Source of the DNA: Bacteroidales bacterium UBA1205
GTDB taxonomy: Bacteria; Bacteroidota; Bacteroidia; Bacteroidales; WCHB1-69
Length of the DNA stretch: 24,884 nt
NCBI GenBank assembly: GCA_002309615.1
Contig: DBXT01000073.1
Span: forward strand, 1-24,884
Direction: 5' to 3'
This document shows, piece by piece, positions 16,343 through 23,235 of this stretch (position 1 is its first letter; the number at the start of each line of letters is the position of its first letter). A program made the translations under genes and the position numbers. The notes under the pieces are model-generated. The model was not told where the DNA came from. It saw only the letters and a list, made by a program, of their open reading frames with translations, and did no database searches.

Positions 16343-16442
16343 CTGCTCAAAAAAATGCTTTTCGCACCACTGCAAAAGTTTCGTTTTTTTGGTTGAATGT
16401 AAGAAAAACACACACGATGTGTTTTTGTAAGCAAAATATTGC

Positions 16443-16450
16443 TATTTTTG
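16443..16450 (+). promoter_or_regulatory. Bacteroidota -7 box for the DUF2851 gene
   Basis: TATTTTTG, matching TAnnTTTG, 41 bases before the ATG at 16492. A TTTG at 16424-16427 could act as -33 element, although the 15-base spacing is short. Confidence 0.5.
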
Positions 16451-16491
16451 TAGATGATTATTAGATAAAATTTTTATAACAAATTATTCTT

Positions 16492-17805
16492 ATGAAAAAA
16501 GATAAATCAACAAAGGGAAAAGCCTGTGTGGATGAAAAATTGTTGCAATATATTTGGAAAACTCAAGCTTTTGCTTCCAAACAATATGTTTCCACTAAAG
16601 GAGAACATGTAACAGTGCTTTCTGCGGGAGAAGAAAACAAAGACAGCGGTCCTGATTTTTTCAATGCAAAAATACAAATAGGGGATACCACATGGGTGGG
16701 TTGTGTAGAATTGCATATAAAGGCATCGGATTGGGTGTGCCACGGTCATCATACCGATAAGGCATATGATAATGTAATATTGCATGTGGTATACGATAGC
16801 GATGAAGAAATTTTTAACAGCAAGGGGCATACTATCAGCACTATAGAATGGAAGGGTATAATAGACGAGCAGGTGGGTGGTAAATATAAAAAATTCATGC
16901 AGCATGCCGAAGAAATAGTATGTGCTCATAGTATGAAGCAAGTGGAACCCTTGCAATTGTATTCTTGGATGGATATGTTGCTGATAGAACGTTTGGAAAG
17001 ACGGGTGTCGGATATAGAAACCCAATTGTCACAATGTGCATCGCACAAAGAGGAGGTGTTTTATCACACCATAGCTAAATCTTTTGGTTTTAAAATTAAT
17101 GCATTACCCATGCTGCTTGTAGCAAAATCTTTGCCTTTGAACATCCTGGCAAAACAAAAAAACAATCTTCTGCAGTTGGAAGCACTGTTTTACGGACAAG
17201 CCGGAATGTTAGAGGACAAATATCAAGATGCTTATCCTCAGGAATTGCAAAAAGAATATGCTTTCCTGCAAAAGAAATTTAATTTGACACCCGTATGCAA
17301 CCATTCCATGTGGAAATATGCCAAAATGTATCCGAGCGGTTTTCCCTCTATTCGCTTATCGCAATTGGCGGCATTGATACATCAGTCATCATCATTGCTG
17401 TCAAAAGTGCTAAAAGCGGAAAATGTAGCAGATCTGGAACATATGTTCTCCGTGTCGGCTTCCCTATATTGGAATACACATTATAAGTTTGACATTTCTT
17501 CTTCGGATAGCGGTGAAAAACATTTGGGCAGGCAGTCTGTGCATTCTATTGTTATCAATACCATATTGCCTTTTGTGTATGCTTATGCGGTATGGAACGA
17601 AGATGTGAATTTAAAAAACAAGGTGGTGCATTTTTATGAATGCATGCCTTTTGAAAATAATACCGTCGTACGAAAATATCAGCATTTGAATGTTCGCTTG
17701 TTCAATGCTTTGCATTCTCAGGCTATGTTGGAATTATACGAATACTATTGTAAAAAGAAAGGCTGTAAAAAATGTGCGATAGGAATATATCTGCTTAAGT
17801 TTTAG
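16492..17805 (+). CDS. DUF2851 family protein
   Basis: 437-residue cytoplasmic protein of the Bacteroidota-typical DUF2851 family, function unknown. Family blocks are present: SGPDFFNAKIQIG (52-64), WVGCVELHIKASDW (68-81), AYDNVILHVVY (91-101), GFPSIRLSQLAAL (283-295), and a C-terminal cysteine cluster with Cys420, Cys425 and Cys428 ahead of IGIYLLKF. The order Asp55, then Glu73-x-His75 after a short hairpin, then conserved VILHVV resembles the core of PD-(D/E)XK nucleases; this is inferred from motif spacing only. It has its own -7 box upstream and ends 20 bases from the convergent cytochrome c peroxidase gene, with no visible terminator between. Confidence 0.85.
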   Translation: MKKDKSTKGKACVDEKLLQYIWKTQAFASKQYVSTKGEHVTVLSAGEENKDSGPDFFNAKIQIGDTTWVGCVELHIKASDWVCHGHHTDKAYDNVILHVVYDSDEEIFNSKGHTISTIEWKGIIDEQVGGKYKKFMQHAEEIVCAHSMKQVEPLQLYSWMDMLLIERLERRVSDIETQLSQCASHKEEVFYHTIAKSFGFKINALPMLLVAKSLPLNILAKQKNNLLQLEALFYGQAGMLEDKYQDAYPQELQKEYAFLQKKFNLTPVCNHSMWKYAKMYPSGFPSIRLSQLAALIHQSSSLLSKVLKAENVADLEHMFSVSASLYWNTHYKFDISSSDSGEKHLGRQSVHSIVINTILPFVYAYAVWNEDVNLKNKVVHFYECMPFENNTVVRKYQHLNVRLFNALHSQAMLELYEYYCKKKGCKKCAIGIYLLKF

Positions 17806-17825
17806 TTTTTTTTCATGCGGGTGTA

Positions 17826-18959
17826 TCAGGGTAAATCGCGGGGTTTGCTAAAAGCGGTGTCTTGAATGAATTGATAGTCGGTGAGTGTGAGCAGAAAGGC
17901 TTTTAGCTGTTGTTTTTCTTTGGGTGTGAGCATTACGCCGCCGTTGTTAATTTGATGCATCAAGGGGTGCACATAGGGCGAAGCATGCAGCCCTTCGCTA
18001 TAAAAATCAATTACTTCGTCCAGTGTGGTGTATCTGCCGTCATGCATATAGGGGGCGGTAAGAGCTATGTTCCTTAATGTAGGGGCACGATAACTGCCCT
18101 TATCCGATTCTTTGCCGGTAACGGCGTATCTATCCATAGGGTCGGTGAAGATGCTATCTAAACCATTGTTGTAAAACATATTGGTAGTCATCAGCAGATT
18201 ACCGTTGCTACCATGGCAATGAAAGCAGTCGGCACCTTCTTCGGTAGTGAACAATACCAGGCCGGCTAATTCCTCATCCGTAAGCATGGTTACTCCTCGC
18301 ATATATTGGTCAAAACGGGAATTGCATGATATCAGAGTGCGAACAAATTGTGCTATTGCTTTGGCTATTCTGTCGGCGGTGATGTCTTCACTGCCGAAAG
18401 CGGCTTTAAACATGGGAGGATATATGCTGATATTTTTTAAGGTGTTAATACATCTTTCGGGAGAAGAATATAATTCGTTTTCTGCCAATATGCTTATAAG
18501 CACTATGTCTTCTATGTTGCGATATTGAGGGTTGGTGTTTTGAGGATAGACGGCCCCGTTCCAGTCATAACCATTGGAATTGAATACCAAATTGCATAGC
18601 GGTAACATGTTGTGGTGGGTGGCTTGTCCGTTCATTCCTCTGGGAATACCATTAGGGAATTTAGGATTGTTCATTCCGCAGACAAAAGCATTGGATTGTA
18701 TATGGCAAGTAGCACAACACATCATAGAATCAGGATTGTTGCCTGTATAGCCCCTTAACCTGTTGTCATAAAACAGATATCTTCCCAAACGAACACCTTC
18801 CACCGTGAGCGGATTGTCCTCAGGAATGTTCACCACGGAGGGGAAAAACGGAGGAATATTGAGTCGGTAAGGTGTGGGCTTAAACGTGTCCGGCTGTGGC
18901 CGCGGACATGCCGTTAGTATGCACCATAATAGCAGGCAATAGAAAATGTTCTTTTTCAT
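17826..18959 (-). CDS. Di-haem cytochrome c peroxidase (MauG/CcpA family), lipoprotein
   Basis: Reduces hydrogen peroxide to water with electrons from a small donor, or acts as a MauG-like oxidase, outside the cytoplasm. The signal peptide ends in a lipobox LTAC (Cys18), predicting a membrane-anchored enzyme. Two CxxCH haem c sites are present: Cys82-Ala-Thr-Cys85-His86 and Cys245-Phe-His-Cys248-His249. The family block LRNIALTAPYMHDGRYTTLD (295-314) supplies a candidate distal Met305. At 377 residues the length is normal. The ATG lies 12 bases after the stop of the small PAS-domain gene on the same strand, so the two look like an operon under the PAS promoter. Cytochrome c maturation genes must lie elsewhere. 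Confidence 0.92.
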   Translation of the reverse strand: MKKNIFYCLLLWCILTACPRPQPDTFKPTPYRLNIPPFFPSVVNIPEDNPLTVEGVRLGRYLFYDNRLRGYTGNNPDSMMCCATCHIQSNAFVCGMNNPKFPNGIPRGMNGQATHHNMLPLCNLVFNSNGYDWNGAVYPQNTNPQYRNIEDIVLISILAENELYSSPERCINTLKNISIYPPMFKAAFGSEDITADRIAKAIAQFVRTLISCNSRFDQYMRGVTMLTDEELAGLVLFTTEEGADCFHCHGSNGNLLMTTNMFYNNGLDSIFTDPMDRYAVTGKESDKGSYRAPTLRNIALTAPYMHDGRYTTLDEVIDFYSEGLHASPYVHPLMHQINNGGVMLTPKEKQQLKAFLLTLTDYQFIQDTAFSKPRDLP

Positions 18960-18971
18960 ACGGCTATGGTA

Positions 18972-19295
18972 TTATTGTCGCACGTGGTGAGGCATGTCAA
19001 AAGGAATGACAAAAGAATATTCTATCAATCCCATTATCTCACCATTGTTGTTACGCCATGGCGTTTGATAAATGAATTTTTTGATGCCTTTTTTCTCTAT
19101 GGTATATGCGTTAGGAGTGCCTTCGGTGAGCAGCAAACGTATTTTTTCTTGTGCGTGTGGCGGATGACAGGCAAATATATTTTGATGCATCTTATTGCCA
19201 AAAGTGGCAATGGATTTTTCATTCATATATACTATATTGCCTTCTTTATCACAAATAGTGATACTGCCTTCTTGATGTTGAAAATAATCTTCCAT
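18972..19295 (-). CDS. Small stand-alone PAS-domain protein
   Basis: Single PAS domain of about 107 residues without any output domain. Recognisable PAS elements are ITICDKEGNIVYMNEKS (11-27 from the chosen start), a NIFACHPP segment typical of this small family, and the closing strands YTIEKKGIKKFIYQTPW and IMGLIEYSFVIPFDMPHHVR. The reading frame is open to an ATG at 19352, but the -7 box (19323-19330) lies inside that extension, so transcripts should begin after it and the ATG at 19295 is the likely start. The gene precedes the di-haem peroxidase by 12 bases. His and Cys in CHPP could bind a cofactor, which is speculation. It may sense redox state or a ligand and act by protein contact. Confidence 0.75.
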   Translation of the reverse strand: MEDYFQHQEGSITICDKEGNIVYMNEKSIATFGNKMHQNIFACHPPHAQEKIRLLLTEGTPNAYTIEKKGIKKFIYQTPWRNNNGEIMGLIEYSFVIPFDMPHHVRQ

Positions 19296-19322
19296 ATTGA
19301 TACTATATCTTAATCTTAAATA

Positions 19323-19330
19323 CAAATGTA
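19323..19330 (-). promoter_or_regulatory. Bacteroidota -7 box for PAS/peroxidase operon
   Basis: Minus strand TACATTTG, matching TAnnTTTG, 27 bases upstream of the ATG at 19295. Its position excludes the longer open frame beginning at 19352. Confidence 0.55.
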
Positions 19331-19404
19331 TAATTTTTTTTGGAAATAACATTTTATTGTGGAAAAACTATATAAAATAGCAAAAATTGAACGGCAAAAA
19401 ATAT

Positions 19405-19412
19405 TATTTTCG
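19405..19412 (+). promoter_or_regulatory. Possible -7 box for the ATP-grasp gene
   Basis: TATTTTCG, one mismatch from TAnnTTTG, 44 bases before the ATG at 19457. It is the best candidate in the divergent gap shared with the PAS gene. Confidence 0.3.
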
Positions 19413-19456
19413 CAAATAAGTAATAATAGACAAGAGTAATATATAAACATTTTATA

Positions 19457-20611
19457 ATGATTATTTTAGAACAACCATACGTTTCGGATAAATTTATACA
19501 AGTAGCCGTAGAACATCACATTCCCGTGCTTAGCAATGATATGTCGGAGCATTTATGCAGGCAAGGGTATCCTCTCAATATTTATACCGAAGAAGCATTT
19601 GTAGAAGAATATTTTAAGCGTGGCAGAATATACACCATGTCGGAAAATGCGTTAGGATGGCTGGTTGCTCATTTGCCCGATAAAGAACTATTGCAAAAGA
19701 TAGACTTATTAAAAAACAAGGCTACCTTTCGTAAAATATGCAGCGGCCTATATCCCGACTTTTTCTTTTGCGAGGTGGATACGGATAAATTGAATAGCAT
19801 AGATGCCTCACTGTTAAAATTTCCTTTGGTAATCAAACCTTCAATAGGTTTTTTGAGTGCAGGTGTTTATGTGATTCACAATGCGGATGAGTGGAGCAAA
19901 ACTATCAAAAATATTGAGCAAAATTTTGAAAAAGAATGCAACCAATTTCCTGAATTTGTGGTAAATACACATAAATTCTTGATAGAAGAATACATTAAGG
20001 GAGAAGAATATGCGGTGGATGCTTATTTTGATGAGCAGGGAATCCCCGTAATACTCAATATTTTTCATCACCGCTTTGCTTCCGAAGCAGATACCAGTGA
20101 CCATTTGTATTGTTCCTCATTGGCATTGTATAATGCATATGAAAAAGCTTTTATGGATTTTTTGGAGGAGACCAATCGTGTGTTAGGTCTGAAAAATTTT
20201 CCCATGCATATAGAATTCCGCTATGACGGAAAAAGAGCCATACCTATAGAAATTAATCCTTTGCGTTTTGCGGGTTTTTGTCTTAACGAATTACAAATTC
20301 ATATCAGCGGCATACATCCTGTATGGGCCTATTTAAACAATATGCACATCACCAAAGAGCAAATGTGGAAAGGAAAAGAAAACGATATTTATAGTTTTAT
20401 GGTTTTGGAGCGTCCGACAGATGTACCGGCAAATAGTGTGTTTGATAGCGAAAAATTCAAGCATAGCTTGATGGATGTGTTGGAATTGCGTGAAGTAGAA
20501 GCCAATGTGGGGGTGGCTGCCACCGCCTTTACACGGACCGATGCTGCACATATGCAGGAGTTAGAAGCCGTGTTGAATATCAATATGCATGATTTTATGT
20601 CCATAAAATAA
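19457..20611 (+). CDS. ATP-grasp domain protein, unknown substrate
   Basis: 384-residue cytoplasmic protein with an ATP-grasp fold, which joins a carboxylate to an amine or thiol via an acylphosphate. Visible elements are an N-terminal pre-ATP-grasp domain (1-80), Lys88 in LKNKATFRK, the ATP-binding strand FPLVIKPSIGFLSAGVYVI (122-140) with Lys127, the hinge LIEEYIKGEEYAVDAY (175-190), and the metal/phosphate block HIEFRYDGKRAIPIEINPLR (251-270) with Glu253, Glu265 and Asn267. The catalytic acids are intact. The product is unknown: no ligase partner, peptide precursor or biosynthetic neighbour is adjacent. It is divergently placed from the PAS/peroxidase operon with 161 bases between the start codons. 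Confidence 0.82.
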   Translation: MIILEQPYVSDKFIQVAVEHHIPVLSNDMSEHLCRQGYPLNIYTEEAFVEEYFKRGRIYTMSENALGWLVAHLPDKELLQKIDLLKNKATFRKICSGLYPDFFFCEVDTDKLNSIDASLLKFPLVIKPSIGFLSAGVYVIHNADEWSKTIKNIEQNFEKECNQFPEFVVNTHKFLIEEYIKGEEYAVDAYFDEQGIPVILNIFHHRFASEADTSDHLYCSSLALYNAYEKAFMDFLEETNRVLGLKNFPMHIEFRYDGKRAIPIEINPLRFAGFCLNELQIHISGIHPVWAYLNNMHITKEQMWKGKENDIYSFMVLERPTDVPANSVFDSEKFKHSLMDVLELREVEANVGVAATAFTRTDAAHMQELEAVLNINMHDFMSIK

Positions 20612-20658
20612 TCCCAAAGGATAAATTTGGCTCATTATTTGATTAATAATAAAAGTAG

Positions 20659-20666
20659 TATATTTG
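20659..20666 (+). promoter_or_regulatory. Bacteroidota promoter (-33/-7) for tlpA-like/aat
   Basis: TATATTTG, an exact TAnnTTTG match, with TTTG at 20638-20641 seventeen bases upstream as a candidate -33 element. It would give a leader of about 30 bases before the ATG at 20703. Confidence 0.65.
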
Positions 20667-20702
20667 CAAAATAAGAATTAGTAATAAAAATAGATAGTAA
20701 AT

Positions 20703-21761
20703 ATGAAAAGAATAGGTCTGATATTAGGGTGTATGTTATTCATACAGATTGCAATACCTGCGAATATATCCATTAAAGGCGTGGCGGAAAATGTTACGGC
20801 AAACGACAGTGTGGCACTTATTAATCCGTTTATGCAACAAAACGGGGTAATGGAAGTGGCTCATTTTAACAAAAAAGGCGGCTATCAATTCTCTTATAAT
20901 CCCAAAGAAATAGGATTTTATTATTTATCGGTATCTACGGGCAAAAACGTTTTGGTGGTGTTGTCGCCTAACCGGACGGTTACATTGAATTTTGATGCCA
21001 AAACGGGTTTGATTACCATGGCGGACGAGTCGCCAGAAAACGATTTATTGCGTCAATATCAATTGTTGGGATTGCAGGCTGAACAACAGATGCAAGCCTT
21101 GAACAAAGGTGATAATTCTCAAAGTGCCGAAAATATTGAGGTGAATTTGATGGTGCAACGTCAACGTTTGTGCATGGAAAATATAGGCAACTATGCTACA
21201 GGAGTATTGGTAGATTATTTAAATCAAGAAACTAATACGGCCTTGATAGATACATTGATGGAAGGTTTGATAAAAGCATATCCCGACAATGGTTATGTAA
21301 AAGCAAAATACGCTCATTGGCGTACTGTTAAACAAGCAGCTGTCGGGCAACCGGCACCGGAAATAGTTTTGGCAGATACCAACGGAAAAATTTTCCGCCT
21401 CTCCTCCTTAAAAGGTCATGTGGTGATAGTGGACTTTTGGGCTTCATGGTGCGGCCCTTGCCGCAGAGAAAATCCTAATATGGTACGCCTGTATAATACC
21501 TATCATCCTTATGGATTGGAAATATTGGGAGTATCATTGGATAGAACTCATGCTCAATGGGTAGCCGCTATTAAATCGGATGGTCTTGCGTGGCATCATG
21601 TGAGTGATTTAAAATATTGGGATTCCCAAGCAGCTAAAGATTATGGTGTGAAAAGTATCCCGCATACGGTGATAATAGATGAAAATGGTAATATCGTCGC
21701 TCGCGGTTTGAGAGGACAAGAGCTTGAAAATAAAATAAAAGAAGTGTTGAAGCTGAAATAA
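20703..21761 (+). CDS. TlpA-like thiol:disulfide oxidoreductase with N-terminal DUF4369-type domain
   Basis: Exported thioredoxin-fold protein of 352 residues. A signal peptide covers about residues 1-20 (cleavage likely after IPA). Residues 22-110 form a beta-rich domain of the DUF4369 type common in Bacteroidota, followed by a helical linker (110-205). The C-terminal TlpA/AhpC domain (about 213-352) has the active site Trp249-Cys-Gly-Pro-Cys253 and the cis-proline Pro320 in SIPHTVII. Such proteins reduce disulfides in the periplasm, for example on apocytochromes or lipoproteins, but the partner is not shown here. aat follows after four bases, so the two are cotranscribed although functionally unrelated as far as can be seen. 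Confidence 0.88.
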   Translation: MKRIGLILGCMLFIQIAIPANISIKGVAENVTANDSVALINPFMQQNGVMEVAHFNKKGGYQFSYNPKEIGFYYLSVSTGKNVLVVLSPNRTVTLNFDAKTGLITMADESPENDLLRQYQLLGLQAEQQMQALNKGDNSQSAENIEVNLMVQRQRLCMENIGNYATGVLVDYLNQETNTALIDTLMEGLIKAYPDNGYVKAKYAHWRTVKQAAVGQPAPEIVLADTNGKIFRLSSLKGHVVIVDFWASWCGPCRRENPNMVRLYNTYHPYGLEILGVSLDRTHAQWVAAIKSDGLAWHHVSDLKYWDSQAAKDYGVKSIPHTVIIDENGNIVARGLRGQELENKIKEVLKLK

Positions 21762-21765
21762 TGGC

Positions 21766-22491
21766 ATGATATACGACATAGAGGGGACCCCGTCAAGTGT
21801 ATTTCCTGATATCACCAAAATGGAAATAGAACCTGACGGACTCATTGCAATAGGAGGAGATTTAAGCGTACAGCGTATATTAACAGCCTATAGTCAAGGT
21901 GTATTTCCCATGCCTTATGTGTATGAAGACGGTCATTCCATGTTGGCATGGTGGACATTCCCTTCACGATTATTGATGTTTCCCGACAAAGTGAAATTTT
22001 CTAAAAGTTGGTTGCAGCGTGTCCGCAAAAACGATTATGAAGTAAGGGCGGATACTGATTTTAAGGCCGTGGTTACCGCCTGTCAGGAAATGAAACGCAA
22101 CGGAGGTTGGATAACTTCTGAAATTATTGCCGCTTATACTCGTCTGCACCGGTTGGCTTATGCACACAGTGTGGAAGTGTATCAGCAAAATGAGCTGGCA
22201 GGCGGATTGTACGGCGTATGTTTGGGGAATATGTTTGTGGGTGAATCCATGTTCCATTTTAAGAGTGATATGTCTAAAATAGCCTTTTACTATTTGGTGC
22301 AGTTGATAAAAATGTTAAATATTGATTTTATTGACTGTCAGCAGGTTTCTTCGCATTTCTTGCAATGGGGAGGTGCTCCCGTCACCAGAGATGAGTTTCA
22401 GCCTTTTTTGCAAAAATCATTACAACAGCCCACCATTAGAGAAAAATGGACGGCAAAAATGCAACAAGTGATTAGCAATCAACACTTGTAA
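21766..22491 (+). CDS. aat: Leucyl/phenylalanyl-tRNA--protein transferase
   Basis: Adds Leu or Phe from aminoacyl-tRNA to proteins with N-terminal Arg or Lys, marking them for ClpS/ClpAP in the N-end rule pathway; cytoplasmic. The 241 residues match the family length. Motifs are GLIAIGGDLS (25-34), YSQGVFPM (42-49), the WWTFPSR segment (62-68; most members have a WSPxPR form), AYAHSVEVY (about 130-138), LAGGLYGVCLGNMFVGESMF (144-163) and the IDCQ segment near residue 190. The ATG lies four bases after the tlpA-like stop. A 7-bp inverted repeat (22464-22489) at the 3' end lacks a T tract and is not a terminator. Confidence 0.93.
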   Translation: MIYDIEGTPSSVFPDITKMEIEPDGLIAIGGDLSVQRILTAYSQGVFPMPYVYEDGHSMLAWWTFPSRLLMFPDKVKFSKSWLQRVRKNDYEVRADTDFKAVVTACQEMKRNGGWITSEIIAAYTRLHRLAYAHSVEVYQQNELAGGLYGVCLGNMFVGESMFHFKSDMSKIAFYYLVQLIKMLNIDFIDCQQVSSHFLQWGGAPVTRDEFQPFLQKSLQQPTIREKWTAKMQQVISNQHL

Positions 22492-22522
22492 AAGCAGGGT
22501 GCTCTTGTTGCGGTAATAAGAA

Positions 22523-22554
22523 TTTGAATTAATCAAAAAAAAATGTTATATTTG
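22523..22554 (+). promoter_or_regulatory. Bacteroidota promoter for rubrerythrin
   Basis: TTTG (22523-22526) and TATATTTG (22547-22554) separated by 20 bases, the best -33/-7 pair in the window. It sits 26 bases before the rubrerythrin ATG. Confidence 0.75.
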
Positions 22555-22580
22555 CATTGTAAATCTAAACAATATTCATC

Positions 22581-23150
22581 ATGAGCGAAAATAGTAACAA
22601 TAATGGTTCAAAATCATTAAAAGGAACCAAGACAGAGAAAAATTTGGAAGAGGCTTTTGCCGGTGAATCCATGGCCCGCAACAAATATACCTATTTTGCT
22701 TCCAAGGCCAAGAAAGACGGCTATGTACAAATAGCGGCTTTGTTTGAGGAAACGGCTGCCAATGAGAAGGAACATGCCAAAATTTGGTACAAATATCTGC
22801 ATGGAGGCTCAGTAGGGTCAACAGTTGAAAATTTGGAAGATGCCGCCAACGGAGAAAACTTTGAGTGGACAGATATGTATGCACGCATGGCACGCGAAGC
22901 ACGTGAGGAAGGGTTTTTAGAGATAGCCGAAAAGTTTGAAATGGTCGGCAAAATAGAAAAACATCACGAAGAACGCTATCGTAAATTGTTGCAAAACATC
23001 AATGACAAAATAGTGTTCTCAAGAGAAGGCGATTGCATGTGGCAATGCTCCAATTGCGGACATATAGTAATAGGAAAAAATGCACCGGAAGAGTGCCCTG
23101 TATGCAATCACCCCCGGTCGTATTTCCAATTGTTAGCAGAAAATTATTAA
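22581..23150 (+). CDS. rbr: Rubrerythrin
   Basis: Cytoplasmic peroxide reductase of anaerobes with a di-iron four-helix domain and a rubredoxin-like tail, 189 residues. Di-iron ligand regions are FAGESMARNKY (26-36; Glu29), EETAANEKEHAK (56-67; includes Glu62 or Glu64 and His65), EAREEG and FEMVGKIEKHHEERY (119-133). The tail has two Cys pairs, Cys156-x2-Cys159 and Cys172-x2-Cys175, for the mononuclear iron. The N terminus carries about 12 extra polar residues (SENSNNNGSKS) compared with many relatives. It has its own strong promoter and a bidirectional terminator, so it is monocistronic. Together with superoxide dismutase and the di-haem peroxidase it suggests oxygen-stress defence. Confidence 0.95.
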   Translation: MSENSNNNGSKSLKGTKTEKNLEEAFAGESMARNKYTYFASKAKKDGYVQIAALFEETAANEKEHAKIWYKYLHGGSVGSTVENLEDAANGENFEWTDMYARMAREAREEGFLEIAEKFEMVGKIEKHHEERYRKLLQNINDKIVFSREGDCMWQCSNCGHIVIGKNAPEECPVCNHPRSYFQLLAENY

Positions 23151-23173
23151 TAGCGGGGTAGCTCCTGAAAATG

Positions 23174-23211
23174 AAACAGCATTGTTCAAATGAGAACAAT
23201 GCTGTTTTTTT
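23174..23211. terminator. Bidirectional intrinsic terminator
   Basis: Perfect 14-bp stem AAACAGCATTGTTC (23174-23187) / GAACAATGCTGTTT (23194-23207) with a six-base loop. T residues follow on the plus strand and A-rich sequence precedes it, so it can end both the rubrerythrin transcript and the convergent T9SS-protein transcript. Confidence 0.9.
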
Positions 23212-23235
23212 ACGTTCGGAAGATGATTGCATATT

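Noticed and set aside
16507..17025. 172-codon minus-strand open frame inside the DUF2851 gene
   Set aside because: Antisense to the conserved DUF2851 blocks, with no recognisable domain.
19296..19352. Longer N terminus for the PAS protein (ATG at 19352)
   Set aside because: A TAnnTTTG -7 box lies inside this extension, and the extra residues are not PAS-like, so the ATG at 19295 is preferred.
22464..22489. Inverted repeat ACAAGTG/CACTTGT at the end of aat
   Set aside because: It lies within coding sequence with a 12-base loop and no T tract, so it is unlikely to be a terminator.
23174..23207. Perfect 14-bp inverted repeat considered as a mobile-element end
   Set aside because: Position between convergent genes, short loop and adjoining T and A tracts are fully explained by a bidirectional terminator.
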